Assembly: GCA_015657635.1 (NCBI GenBank)
Contig: JACDQM010000014.1
Coordinates: forward strand, 1-62,648
Reading direction: 5' to 3'
DNA: 62,648 nt
DNA from: Roseateles sp.
GTDB taxonomy: Bacteria > Pseudomonadota > Gammaproteobacteria > Burkholderiales > Burkholderiaceae_C
Shown here piece after piece: positions 17,697-25,591 of the stretch. Under the pieces are notes generated by a model, which worked only from the letters and a program-made list of their open reading frames with translations, did no database searches and was not told the origin of the DNA. The translations under genes were made by a program, and so were the position numbers. Numbering within the stretch: the first letter of the stretch is position 1; every line of letters begins with the position of its first letter.

Positions 17697-18680
17697 TCAG
17701 CGCGCCGCCAGCTGTGGCCCTCTGGCGCTGCAACTGGCCAGCTCGTAGGGCAGCTCGCGCCATTTGGCATCGGCGTCAGCGGCCGGTGCTGCGCCGCCAG
17801 CGCAGGCCTTGGCCTTCAGCATGCTGTTCAGCGCCTGCGTCTCGCGCGGCGCCAGGCGCGGCAGCTTGGCCGTCAACAGCAACTGCATGGCCTGCTGCGG
17901 TGTGGCCGCGTCGGCTTCAGGCACGGGGCCCAGCAGTGTCTGGGTCTGTCGGGCCTCGGCCAGGGCAGCGGCGGGCTTGGCGCCGCTGCGACGCTTCTTC
18001 AGATAGGCCAGGCCCAACTCCATCGCGGCATAGCCACGCGCGGCCGAGGTGGTGAAGGGCTTGCGGAAGGCCGCGGTGTAGAGCGCTTCGACTTCGGGCC
18101 AGCGCGACTTGTCGGGGCTCAGCGTGGGGCACAAGGCGGCGTCGAACTTGCTCGACAGCTCGGGTGCGAAATCCATCCAGCAGGCGCCGCCGGCGGTGAC
18201 GCGCAACCCGGTCTCGCGGCGCAGCGTCGCGGCGGTGGTCTCGGCCACGCGCGGCGCCACGCGGCCGGTCTGCAGCACCAGATCGCCGAGTGCGAAGCGC
18301 TCGGCATTGCTCGACACCATCGGGATGCCGGCCTGCCCCAGCACGGCGGGAGCCGTGCCGACCACGCACCAGCCGCCCAGCACGATGTCGACCTTGGCGG
18401 CCGCCAGCGACTTGGCGCTGGCCTCGGCCTTGGCGGCATCGCAGCCGCTGTCCATCAGCACCAGGGTCGGGGCCGGATTGATGGGGATGGTCTTGAGGGC
18501 CAGCAGCATGCCCTCGTGGATTTCCTGCGCCTGGCTGGGGCTGGGCCAGCTCTGCGGCACGATGGCGCCGATGCGGGGCGCCGCTGACTGGGCGGCCACA
18601 GCGGCCGCCATGCCGAGCAGCGCGGCACCGAGCAAGACCTGACCCCGTTTGCGTTTGATCGAAAGCGCGTGGGCATGCAT
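17697..18680 (-). CDS. Periplasmic binding protein-like protein (branched-chain amino-acid receptor type)
   Basis: A 327-residue exported protein with a signal peptide (about residues 12-31) and a type-I periplasmic-binding-protein pattern: IGAIVPQSW, the NPAPTLVLMDSGCDAAKA strand-helix, VLGGWCVVGTAPAVLGQAGIP and MVSSNAE. At least six cysteines suggest disulfides. No ABC permease or ATPase is adjacent, so it may be an orphan receptor or a subunit whose partners lie elsewhere. It sits upstream of the isochorismatase gene with a 76-base gap. Confidence 0.62.
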   Translation of the reverse strand: MHAHALSIKRKRGQVLLGAALLGMAAAVAAQSAAPRIGAIVPQSWPSPSQAQEIHEGMLLALKTIPINPAPTLVLMDSGCDAAKAEASAKSLAAAKVDIVLGGWCVVGTAPAVLGQAGIPMVSSNAERFALGDLVLQTGRVAPRVAETTAATLRRETGLRVTAGGACWMDFAPELSSKFDAALCPTLSPDKSRWPEVEALYTAAFRKPFTTSAARGYAAMELGLAYLKKRRSGAKPAAALAEARQTQTLLGPVPEADAATPQQAMQLLLTAKLPRLAPRETQALNSMLKAKACAGGAAPAADADAKWRELPYELASCSARGPQLAAR

Positions 18681-18812
18681 GACGTTGGCATCCTCCTGCG
18701 GCGTGGATTGCCGCGCGCGAACGGTATGCCAGGCGCAAACATCGCCAGCTCAGGAACTACCCGAAGCCTGACGCGGCCCCGTGCGCTTTCTCACGGCCCG
18801 AGCGGGCGCGCT

Positions 18813-20741
18813 TCACTGCCCCGCTGCCGCCAGCGCCTTGGCGATCCGATGCTTGCCGACCGTCGGCTTCGGCACCCGGATGTCCTCGAACCACATGCGC
18901 ACGTCCTGGTCCAGGCCGATGCCGTGCATGTAGTTGTAGATGGCCTTCTTCAGCGCGCGGCCCAGCAGGTCGTGGTCGACGCCGGTGGGATCGACGAAGC
19001 CGACATCGTTCATCGCGAACGGGCTGTCCGGCAGCGGCAGCAGGCTGACGCCGAAGTCCTGCGGGCGCTGGCCCACGGGCGAGTGCACGGTGCAGGCAAA
19101 GCGGTGGAAGAAGCCGCTGTGGATGCAGCCGTTCAGGAACAGCTGGCGCACGTACTCCAGCGCGTCCACCGTGTCCTGCACAGTCTGCGTGGGGAAACCG
19201 TACATCAGGTAGGCGTGCACCAGGATGCCTGCATCGGCAAACGCCTTGGTGACGCGCGCCACCTGCTCCACCGAGACGCCCTTGTTCATCAGCGTCAGCA
19301 GCCGGTCGCTCGCCACTTCCAGGCCGCCAGAGATGGCGATGCAGCCGCTGTCGGCCAGCTGCTGGGCAAGCGCGGGCGTGAAGGTTTTCTCGAAGCGCAC
19401 ATTGCCCCACCAGCTGATGGCCGGGTTGCCACGCCGCTGCAACTCGGCCGCCAGCGCCTTCAGCGCCTTGGGCGGCGCAGCCTCGTCGACGAAGTGGAAG
19501 CCGGTCTGGCCGGTCTCGGCCACCACCGCCTCGATGCGGTCCACCAGCACCTCGGCTGAGGCGGCCTCGTAGCGCGAGATGTAGTCCAGGCTCACGTCGC
19601 AGAAGCTGCACTTCTTCCAGTAGCAGCCATGCGCCACGGTGAGCTTGTTCCAGCGTCCGTCGCTCCACAGCCGGTTCATCGGATTGAGCATGTCCAGCAG
19701 CGACAGATAGCGGTCCAGCGGCAGGCCGTCCCAGGTGGGCGTGCCCACTTCGTCGAAGGGAATCTCCGGCTCGCCCGCGAAGTTGATGTAGCGCACCTCG
19801 CCGGTTTCAGCATCGCGCACGAAGGTCCGCACCAGGCGTTGCTTCGAGCGCTTGCCTTGGCAGTGCTCCAGCAGCGCCAGCAGCGGGCGCTCGCCGGCGT
19901 CCAGCGTGATGTAGTCGATATGGTCGAACACGCGCGGCTCGCGCAGTTCGCGCAGCTCGGTGTTGACGAAGCCGCCGCCCAGCACCGTGACGATGCGCGG
20001 ATTGGCGCGCTTGATGGTCTGCGCGATGCGCAGCGCCGCGTACACCGCGCCGGGGAAGGGCACGGACAGCAGCACCACATCGGGCGCATGCGCGTCCAGC
20101 GCCGCCAGGGTCAGGTCATGCAGCGTGCGGTCCACCAGATTGGGCGGCGCAGCCAGCGCCTCGGCCAGCGGGTCGAAGCTGGGCTGGCTGGTGGCCAGCT
20201 TCTCGGCATAGCGGACGAACTCGAAGCGCGAGTCCACCGCGTCGCGCAGCACATCGGCCAGGTCGTTCAGGTAGAGCGTGGCCAGATGCCGCGCGCGGTC
20301 CTGCAGGCCCAAGGCGCCGAAGGCCCAGGCCAGCGGGTCTTCACCTTCCTCATGGCTCAGATAGGAATCCAACGTGGCGAAGCGCGCGCCCTCGGGCAGC
20401 AGCGTGCGGGTGTTGATGCGGTGCGCCAGCGTGGCATCGCGCCCCTGCAGAAAGGCGATCACGCGCTCGATACTGGCTTCGTAGCGCGGGTACTCGGCCA
20501 GGAACTGCTGCACCTGGCCGCTGTGCTGCGCCGGCGGCAGCGCCTCGGCGGTGTCGCGCAACTGGGCCAGGCCGTCGCGCGACAGCAGGCGCAGCACCAG
20601 GGCCAGGGCCAGGTCTTGCTGGCGCGCGTCCACGCCGCGCGAACGCAGGAAGCCGGTCAGGTAGGCGGTGGACGGGTAGGGCGTGTTGAGCTGCGTCATC
20701 GGCGGGATGAGGCTCAGCACGCGCAGCGAGGCAGCGGACAT
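18813..20741 (-). CDS. B12-binding-domain radical SAM protein
   Basis: A 642-residue protein. An N-terminal segment of about 300 residues has a cobalamin-binding-like fold (VLLSVPFPGAVYAALRIAQ and VTVLGGGFVNTE). It is followed by a radical SAM core whose cluster-binding cysteines are in HGCYWKKCSFC. The spacing is CX4CX2C rather than the canonical CX3CX2C. Further SAM-barrel motifs are FVDEAAPP, SGGLEVASD and YLMYGFPTQT. Members of this group do methyl transfers or rearrangements, or act on peptides. No substrate or precursor gene is adjacent, and the reaction is not known. ATG 20741 is preferred; an earlier Met at 20771 is possible. Confidence 0.83.
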   Translation of the reverse strand: MSAASLRVLSLIPPMTQLNTPYPSTAYLTGFLRSRGVDARQQDLALALVLRLLSRDGLAQLRDTAEALPPAQHSGQVQQFLAEYPRYEASIERVIAFLQGRDATLAHRINTRTLLPEGARFATLDSYLSHEEGEDPLAWAFGALGLQDRARHLATLYLNDLADVLRDAVDSRFEFVRYAEKLATSQPSFDPLAEALAAPPNLVDRTLHDLTLAALDAHAPDVVLLSVPFPGAVYAALRIAQTIKRANPRIVTVLGGGFVNTELRELREPRVFDHIDYITLDAGERPLLALLEHCQGKRSKQRLVRTFVRDAETGEVRYINFAGEPEIPFDEVGTPTWDGLPLDRYLSLLDMLNPMNRLWSDGRWNKLTVAHGCYWKKCSFCDVSLDYISRYEAASAEVLVDRIEAVVAETGQTGFHFVDEAAPPKALKALAAELQRRGNPAISWWGNVRFEKTFTPALAQQLADSGCIAISGGLEVASDRLLTLMNKGVSVEQVARVTKAFADAGILVHAYLMYGFPTQTVQDTVDALEYVRQLFLNGCIHSGFFHRFACTVHSPVGQRPQDFGVSLLPLPDSPFAMNDVGFVDPTGVDHDLLGRALKKAIYNYMHGIGLDQDVRMWFEDIRVPKPTVGKHRIAKALAAAGQ

Positions 20742-20839
20742 GGATGGCGGCGGGGAGGGCAAGGCCGCCATTGTGCCCGGCCAGGCTGTTTTTCCAGATC
20801 TGCCGCTAGCATGCACAGACCATTCGAGAGGAGATCGCG

Positions 20840-21861
20840 ATGACGATGAGCTACCGCACTTTGGGCAAGAGCCAACTCAAGGTGTCCACGCTGTGCCTGG
20901 GCACGATGATGTTTGCCGACCAGACCGAGCTGGCCGAGGCGGGCTCCATCGTCGATCATGCGGCCGAGCAGGGCGTCAACTTCATCGACACCGCCGATGT
21001 CTACTCGCTGGGCCGCAGCGAGAGCATGGTGGGCGAGCTGTTGAAGGGCCGCCGCCACGACTGGGTGCTGGCCACCAAGATCGGCAACAAGATGTCGGAG
21101 CGGCCGAACGAATCACGCTATTCGCGCAGCTGGATGCTGCGCGAGTGCGAGGCCAGCCTGCAGCGCCTGGGCACCGACCACATCGACATCTACTACCTGC
21201 ACCGCGACTTTCTCGACCTTGATCTGCAGGAGGCGCTGCAGGGCCTGGCCACGCTGCTGCAGCAGGGCAAGATCCGCTACTGGGCGCTGTCCAATTTCCG
21301 CGGCTGGCGCATTGCCGAAGCCGTGCATCTGGCACGCGCGCTGGGCATGCCGGCGCCGGTGGCCTGCCAGCCTCATTACAACCTGCTGAACCGCCAGCCC
21401 GAGGTCGAGGTGCTGGCGGCCTGCGCGCATCACGGCCTGGGCGTGGTGCCCTACAGCCGATCGCGCGCGGCGTGCTGTCAGGCAAGTACGCGCCGGGTGC
21501 GCAGCCGGCCGCGGGCACCCGCGCCGGCCGTGGCGACAAGCGCATGATGGAAACCGAGTTCCGCGAGGAATCGCTGCAGATTGCGCAGACCTTGCGGCAG
21601 CATTGCGAGAGCAAGGGTGTGGCGCTGGCGCATTTCGCCACCGCCTGGGTGCTGGCGCATCGCGCCGTCAGCGCGGTGATCGCGGGGCCGCGCACGCTGG
21701 CGCAGTGGCAGGACTACTTCGCCGCGCTGGACTGCCGCATCGATGCCGAGGACGAGGCCCTGGTCGACCGTCTGGTGCCGCCCGGCCATCCGTCGACGCC
21801 GGGCTACACCGACCCGGCCTATCCCTTCGAGGTGAGAATCAAGGCCCAAGGAGCTTCCTGA
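20840..21861 (+). CDS. Aldo/keto reductase, interrupted by a one-base frameshift
   Basis: NAD(P)H-dependent reductase of carbonyl compounds, of the YhdN/voltage-gated-channel-beta-like group. The frame from ATG 20840 (GAGGAG upstream) carries FIDTADVYSLGRSE with the catalytic Tyr, LATKIG with the Lys, and YYLHRD with the His. At about 21457-21459 the frame shifts. Downstream, in another frame, the expected sequence resumes (VLSGKYAPG, then CESKGVALAHFATAWVL and the NADP-site VIAGPRT) to the TGA at 21859-21861. One missing C in the AGCCC expected there restores a 340-residue protein. The stop overlaps the ATG of the glutamine-synthetase-like gene. Confidence 0.82.
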
Positions 21862-23213
21862 TGAGCGATGCAGCGCGCGCCGGTGGCGCCGACCTAGCCG
21901 AACAGTTCCGCCGCGAGGGCGTGCGTGATGTCGAATGCCTGTTCCCGGATGTCTCGGGCTACCCGCGCGGCAAGCTGATGCCGGCCGCCAGCTTTGCCAA
22001 GGGCAATGAACTGCGCATCGCGCAGGCCATCCCGATGCAATGCGTCACCGGCGAGTATTCCTACGATCCGATCTTTCCGGACGCTGATCCCGATGTGCGC
22101 CTGGTGCCCGACATGGGCACGCTCCGGCGCGTGCCCTGGAGCACTGTGCCGCGCTATCTGGCCATTCACGACTGCATGGAGCTGAATGGCGAGCACTGCG
22201 CCTTTGCGCCGCGCTCGGTGCTGCAGCAGGTGCTGGCGCGCTACCGCGCCCGCGGCCTGACGCCGGTGGTGGCGCCGGAGATCGAGTTCTACCTGACGGC
22301 GGCCTGCACCGACCCCGCACAACCGCTGGCCGCGCCGGTCGGCCGTGGCGGCCGCGCCGAGGCCGGGCAGTCGGCCTTCAGCATGAACATGCTCAATGAG
22401 CTGGCGCCGTTCTGGGACGAGTTCCATGCCGCCATCGATGCGCTGGGCATCGTCGGCGACACCTGGATCCATGAGGTCGGCCAGAGCCAGTACGAGATCA
22501 ACCTGATGCACGGCGACGCGCTGGCGGTGGCGGATCAGGCCTTCCTGTTCAAGTACGCGGCCAAGGAGGTGGCGCTCAAGCATGGGCTGAACGCGGTCTT
22601 CATGGCCAAGCCCATCGCGGGGCAGGCCGGCAGTTCCATGCACCTGCACCAGAGCGTGCTGGACGCGGCCGGGCGCAATCTGTTCACGCAGGCCGATGGT
22701 GGCGCCAGCCCCGAGTTTTCACACTACATCGGCGGCCTGCAGGCCTATATGCCCGACCTGATGCTGGTCTACGCGCCCTTCATCAACTCCTACCGCCGCT
22801 ATGTGACGGGCAGCCAGGCGCCGGTGAATCTGCACTGGGGCCTGGACAACCGCACCACCGGCCTGCGCATTCCGCTCAGCGGCCCGGACGCGCGGCGGGT
22901 CGAGAACCGCATTGCCGGCGCCGATGCCAACCCCTATCTGGCGATTGCCGCCACGCTGGCGGCCGGCCTGGCCGGCATCGAGGAGGGGCTAGCGCCTACC
23001 GAGCCCATCACCGGCAATGCCTATGACCACGCGCACCAGTTGGCGCGCACCTTTGTTGTCGCGCATGAGCGCATGGCCGCCAGCGCTGCCGCGCCGCGCC
23101 TGCTGGGTGAGGGCTTCGTGCAGGCCTATCTGGCGGTGAAGGGCCTGGAGTACGACAGCTATCTGGGCCAGATCAGCGAGTGGGAACGCCGCTATCTGCT
23201 GCCGCAGGCCTGA
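21861..23213 (+). CDS. Glutamine synthetase family protein (gamma-glutamylpolyamine-synthetase-like)
   Basis: A 450-residue ligase of the GlnA/PuuA superfamily. Conserved segments: VAPEIEFYL (metal-binding Glu), WIHEVGQSQYEIN, FMAKPIAGQAGSSMHLHQS (catalytic loop and metal His) and NRTTGLRIP (nucleotide/phosphate site). The length matches PuuA-type enzymes, which glutamylate amines such as putrescine, rather than the 470-residue nitrogen-assimilation GlnA. Its ATG overlaps the reductase stop by one base, so the two are coupled; a small amine or alcohol degradation pathway is a reasonable guess. No adenylylation motif is obvious at the C-terminus. Confidence 0.83.
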   Translation: MSDAARAGGADLAEQFRREGVRDVECLFPDVSGYPRGKLMPAASFAKGNELRIAQAIPMQCVTGEYSYDPIFPDADPDVRLVPDMGTLRRVPWSTVPRYLAIHDCMELNGEHCAFAPRSVLQQVLARYRARGLTPVVAPEIEFYLTAACTDPAQPLAAPVGRGGRAEAGQSAFSMNMLNELAPFWDEFHAAIDALGIVGDTWIHEVGQSQYEINLMHGDALAVADQAFLFKYAAKEVALKHGLNAVFMAKPIAGQAGSSMHLHQSVLDAAGRNLFTQADGGASPEFSHYIGGLQAYMPDLMLVYAPFINSYRRYVTGSQAPVNLHWGLDNRTTGLRIPLSGPDARRVENRIAGADANPYLAIAATLAAGLAGIEEGLAPTEPITGNAYDHAHQLARTFVVAHERMAASAAAPRLLGEGFVQAYLAVKGLEYDSYLGQISEWERRYLLPQA

Positions 23214-23214
23214 G

Positions 23215-23325
23215 AGCGGCTGACAAAACCCTTCTGGCGTCGTTGCCCTGGCTTGCCGTACCTGCACGTACTGTCTGCGCCAGGGCGCCTAGCCAGAACC
23301 GCTCCGCTGGCTTTTGTTAGCCGCT
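23215..23325. repeat. Palindromic intergenic repeat element
   Basis: A 111-base element with terminal inverted repeats: AGCGGCTGACAAAA at the left and TTTTGTTAGCCGCT at the right (13 of 14 paired). Nested inner arms are CTTCTGGC/GCCAGAAC and GCCCTGGC/GCCAGGGC around a central GTAC-rich loop. It contains no coding sequence and begins one base after the glutamine-synthetase-like stop. The whole unit could fold into a long cruciform or act as a bidirectional terminator. I recognise the general type from other Burkholderiales intergenic regions, but only one copy is in this window. Confidence 0.7.
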
Positions 23326-23373
23326 CCAAGAGCCTGTGAACAAATCCAGCATTCACCGGCGCTGATCGCCGGC

Positions 23374-23622
23374 TCAGTTGGTGGCCAGCGGCGGCATCAG
23401 GCTGATCAATTCCTTGACGAAGTCCAGCGCTTCTTCCGGCGTGGCGAAGTAGTACTCGCCGCCCAGGTCCACCGAGTCGCCATCCGGGCCGATGTGCACC
23501 ACGGCCCAGCCCTCGGCGCCGCCGCCAATGGCGCAGATGCCGAAGCTGCCGGGGGCCAGGCCCTGGGCCGAGCCCGAGGTCAGGAAGATGTCGCGGCCGA
23601 GGTGGCAGTGGTAGCGTTTCAA
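23374..23622 (-). CDS. Small hypothetical protein
   Basis: An 82-residue soluble protein, probably starting at TTG 23622; no ATG or Shine-Dalgarno sequence is present, so the start is weak. It is acidic and glycine-rich, with no transmembrane segment. The ending, EEALDFVKELISLMPPL, looks like a real amphipathic helix. I do not recognise a family. It lies 33 bases downstream of the exported hypothetical gene on the same strand and could be its operon partner. Confidence 0.5.
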   Translation of the reverse strand: MKRYHCHLGRDIFLTSGSAQGLAPGSFGICAIGGGAEGWAVVHIGPDGDSVDLGGEYYFATPEEALDFVKELISLMPPLATN

Positions 23623-23655
23623 GGGTCGTGGAGGCAGGAGCTGGCCTGCATTGTC

Positions 23656-24072
23656 TCAGCTGGTGAGCAGGTCCACGCTGAAAGCATGCACCTGCGCCGC
23701 TTGCTGCGGGCCGCTGCACTGCAGGCCGCTCAGCGCATGCCGCAGGCGCAGTGCGTAGGCTTTCGGGCCGTCGCCGACCTCGACTTCACTGATGCGCGAA
23801 CCCTGCAAGGTGAAGCGCACCGGCATCGCGATGGCAATTTGGTTGCGCCAGACAGCGCCTTCCAGCGCTTGCCGGATCTGTGTTTCTGCGCCGGGGCAGA
23901 CGTCCAGCAGTTGGGCGCGGCCTTCGACCACGACGCGCGGCGGCTGCGCAACGGTGGCGGGTTCTGCAGCGGAGGCTGCGCCAGCGGCGCACCAGGTGGC
24001 CAGGCACAGCAGCGCGGCGCGCCGCAGCTGCATTGAGATGGACTGGGTGTTCTGCGGGGTGAAAGAGGTCAT
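23656..24072 (-). CDS. Exported hypothetical protein
   Basis: A 138-residue protein with an N-terminal signal peptide (hydrophobic core near residues 18-32, cleavage after ASA near 36). The remainder is a small globular domain with two Cys (CPG and LQC) that could form a disulfide. The middle, FTLQGSRISEVEVGDGPKAY, resembles TonB C-terminal-like beta folds, but not enough to assign one. ATG 24072 is supported by AGGAA just upstream. Confidence 0.6.
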   Translation of the reverse strand: MTSFTPQNTQSISMQLRRAALLCLATWCAAGAASAAEPATVAQPPRVVVEGRAQLLDVCPGAETQIRQALEGAVWRNQIAIAMPVRFTLQGSRISEVEVGDGPKAYALRLRHALSGLQCSGPQQAAQVHAFSVDLLTS

Positions 24073-24104
24073 GGCGGTGTTCCTGTCGCTTGATCCGGCA
24101 ACTC

Positions 24105-24132
24105 GCCGGGCTCTATCAGGCTAGAGCCCGGC
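24105..24132. terminator. Strong hairpin downstream of mltA
   Basis: A perfect 11-base inverted repeat, GCCGGGCTCTA / TAGAGCCCGGC, with a six-base loop in the gap between mltA and the next leftward gene. No T-run follows on either strand, so intrinsic termination is not certain; it may instead be an mRNA 3'-end stabiliser. Confidence 0.45.
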
Positions 24133-24213
24133 TTGTGCGTCCGCGATCTGGCTGCGATGCACCGCCTGCTGGAGCGGACAGGCTGCAGCTGTGCCTGACA
24201 GGCGCTGCCCGGT

Positions 24214-25422
24214 TCAGCGCGGCTGCGCCTCGCGCGGCCACAAGGCCCACATGCGCAGCGCCTGCCTGGTACGGCCGGCCTGGAACTCCGCCTCGCTGCC
24301 CCAGCCCCAGAAGAAGTCGGCGCGCACCGCGCCGGTGATGGCGCTGCCGGTGTCTTGGGCCATCACCAGGCGGCGCAGCGGCGTGGTGGACAGCGGCTCG
24401 GTCGCATCCAGCCAAACCGGCGTGCCATAGGGGATGCTGCTGCGGTCCACCGCGATCGAGCGGCCCGGCGTCAGCGGCACGCCCTGGGCGCCGCGCGGCC
24501 CCACCGAGGGGTCGGCCAGCGGCTCTTCGCGGAAGAACACATAGCGCGGGTTCAACCCCGAGAGCTCGGCCGCCCGCTGCGGATTGCGCCGCGACCAGTC
24601 GCGCAGGCCGGGCCATGAGGCCTCGGCCGGCTGGATCTCGCCGCGCTCGATCAGCGCGCGTGCCAGCGACTGGAAGGGCTGGTCGTTGTGGCCGGCAAAA
24701 GCCATGCGCACCAGGCGCTGGCGGCCGTCCGGCTCGCTGATCTGCAGCCGGCCAGAGCCCTGGATCTGCAGCAGCAGCAGGTCCATCGGGTCTTGTAGAT
24801 AGGCCAGCTCATAGGGCTTGAGGCGGGCACGCACGCCAGGGTCGCCCTCGATCTGCGCGCGGCTGGGCAGCGGCTTGCGCTGGGCCAGCTCCGGCGGCGG
24901 CGCATGCAAGGGCACCCGGAAGCCGGCTTGCGGCTGGCGGCTGGCCTGCAGCAGAGGCTCGAAGTAGCCGGTCATCAGGCCTTCGCTGCTGCCTTCGTGG
25001 CTCTCGATGCGCCAGGGCTGCAGGTGCTTCATCAGCCACAGATGGGCGTCCATATCGTTGCCGGGCGCCTGCAGCGCTGCGCGTGCGCAGAGCTCGGCCC
25101 AGCCGGGTGCGGGCCGCGCGCAGCCCTGGGTCAGCGCGGGCCAGATCTCGGCGGCGCGGTCCTGGCCCCAGCCGGGCAGCTCGGCCCAGTCGCTGGCGAT
25201 CCAGCGCGAGCGCTCGCGTTGCAGCGTGGCACGTGGGCGCTCGGCGGCCGGTGGCGGCGCCGTGGCGAGGGCCGGCGCGGCGGGCAGGGTCGGCACCTCA
25301 GCGCGTCGCTCCAGGGGTGGTTCCGGCGTGCTGGAGCAAGCCGCCAGCAGCACTCCTAGAATGGCGCCCGCCAGGCCGAGGGCGGTGCGTCGGGAACGGG
25401 GACGGGGACGGGAAACGAACAT
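24214..25422 (-). CDS. mltA: Membrane-bound lytic murein transglycosylase A
   Basis: A 402-residue lipoprotein that cleaves the beta-1,4 MurNAc-GlcNAc bond of peptidoglycan with formation of 1,6-anhydro ends. A lipobox LLAAC places the lipidated Cys at residue 29. MltA-family segments follow: LMTGYFEPLLQAS, DLLLLQIQGSGRL, RMAFAGHNDQPF, and a C-terminal 3D-type segment with MAQDTGSAITGAVRADFFWG holding the catalytic Asp. The ATG at 25422 shares a CATG with the ATG of the small rightward gene, so the two start codons overlap on opposite strands. Confidence 0.92.
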   Translation of the reverse strand: MFVSRPRPRSRRTALGLAGAILGVLLAACSSTPEPPLERRAEVPTLPAAPALATAPPPAAERPRATLQRERSRWIASDWAELPGWGQDRAAEIWPALTQGCARPAPGWAELCARAALQAPGNDMDAHLWLMKHLQPWRIESHEGSSEGLMTGYFEPLLQASRQPQAGFRVPLHAPPPELAQRKPLPSRAQIEGDPGVRARLKPYELAYLQDPMDLLLLQIQGSGRLQISEPDGRQRLVRMAFAGHNDQPFQSLARALIERGEIQPAEASWPGLRDWSRRNPQRAAELSGLNPRYVFFREEPLADPSVGPRGAQGVPLTPGRSIAVDRSSIPYGTPVWLDATEPLSTTPLRRLVMAQDTGSAITGAVRADFFWGWGSEAEFQAGRTRQALRMWALWPREAQPR

Positions 25423-25585
25423 GGGATTGCTCTTGCTTGAAGCCTTCGGCGCGCTGCTGATCTTTGTCTTCATCATCTGGTGGACCATGTTCTCGGGCCG
25501 CAAGAACGGCGAGCGCCGTGGCCATGACGCGGGGTGGCAGGATCAGGATCAGCAGCCCGATCCGAAGGACCCCAAGAACGGCTGA
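25421..25585 (+). CDS. Small membrane protein divergent from mltA
   Basis: A 54-residue protein: an N-terminal transmembrane helix (about residues 2-23, with FIIWWTMF) followed by a very charged, Gln/Asp/Pro-rich tail ending PKDPKNG. The shape is that of a conserved small inner-membrane protein, and I recall similar peptides next to mltA in related genera. Its ATG overlaps the mltA start codon by two bases in the opposite direction. It ends just before the convergent recombinase-like gene. Confidence 0.62.
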   Translation: MGLLLLEAFGALLIFVFIIWWTMFSGRKNGERRGHDAGWQDQDQQPDPKDPKNG

Positions 25586-25591
25586 CAGCGC

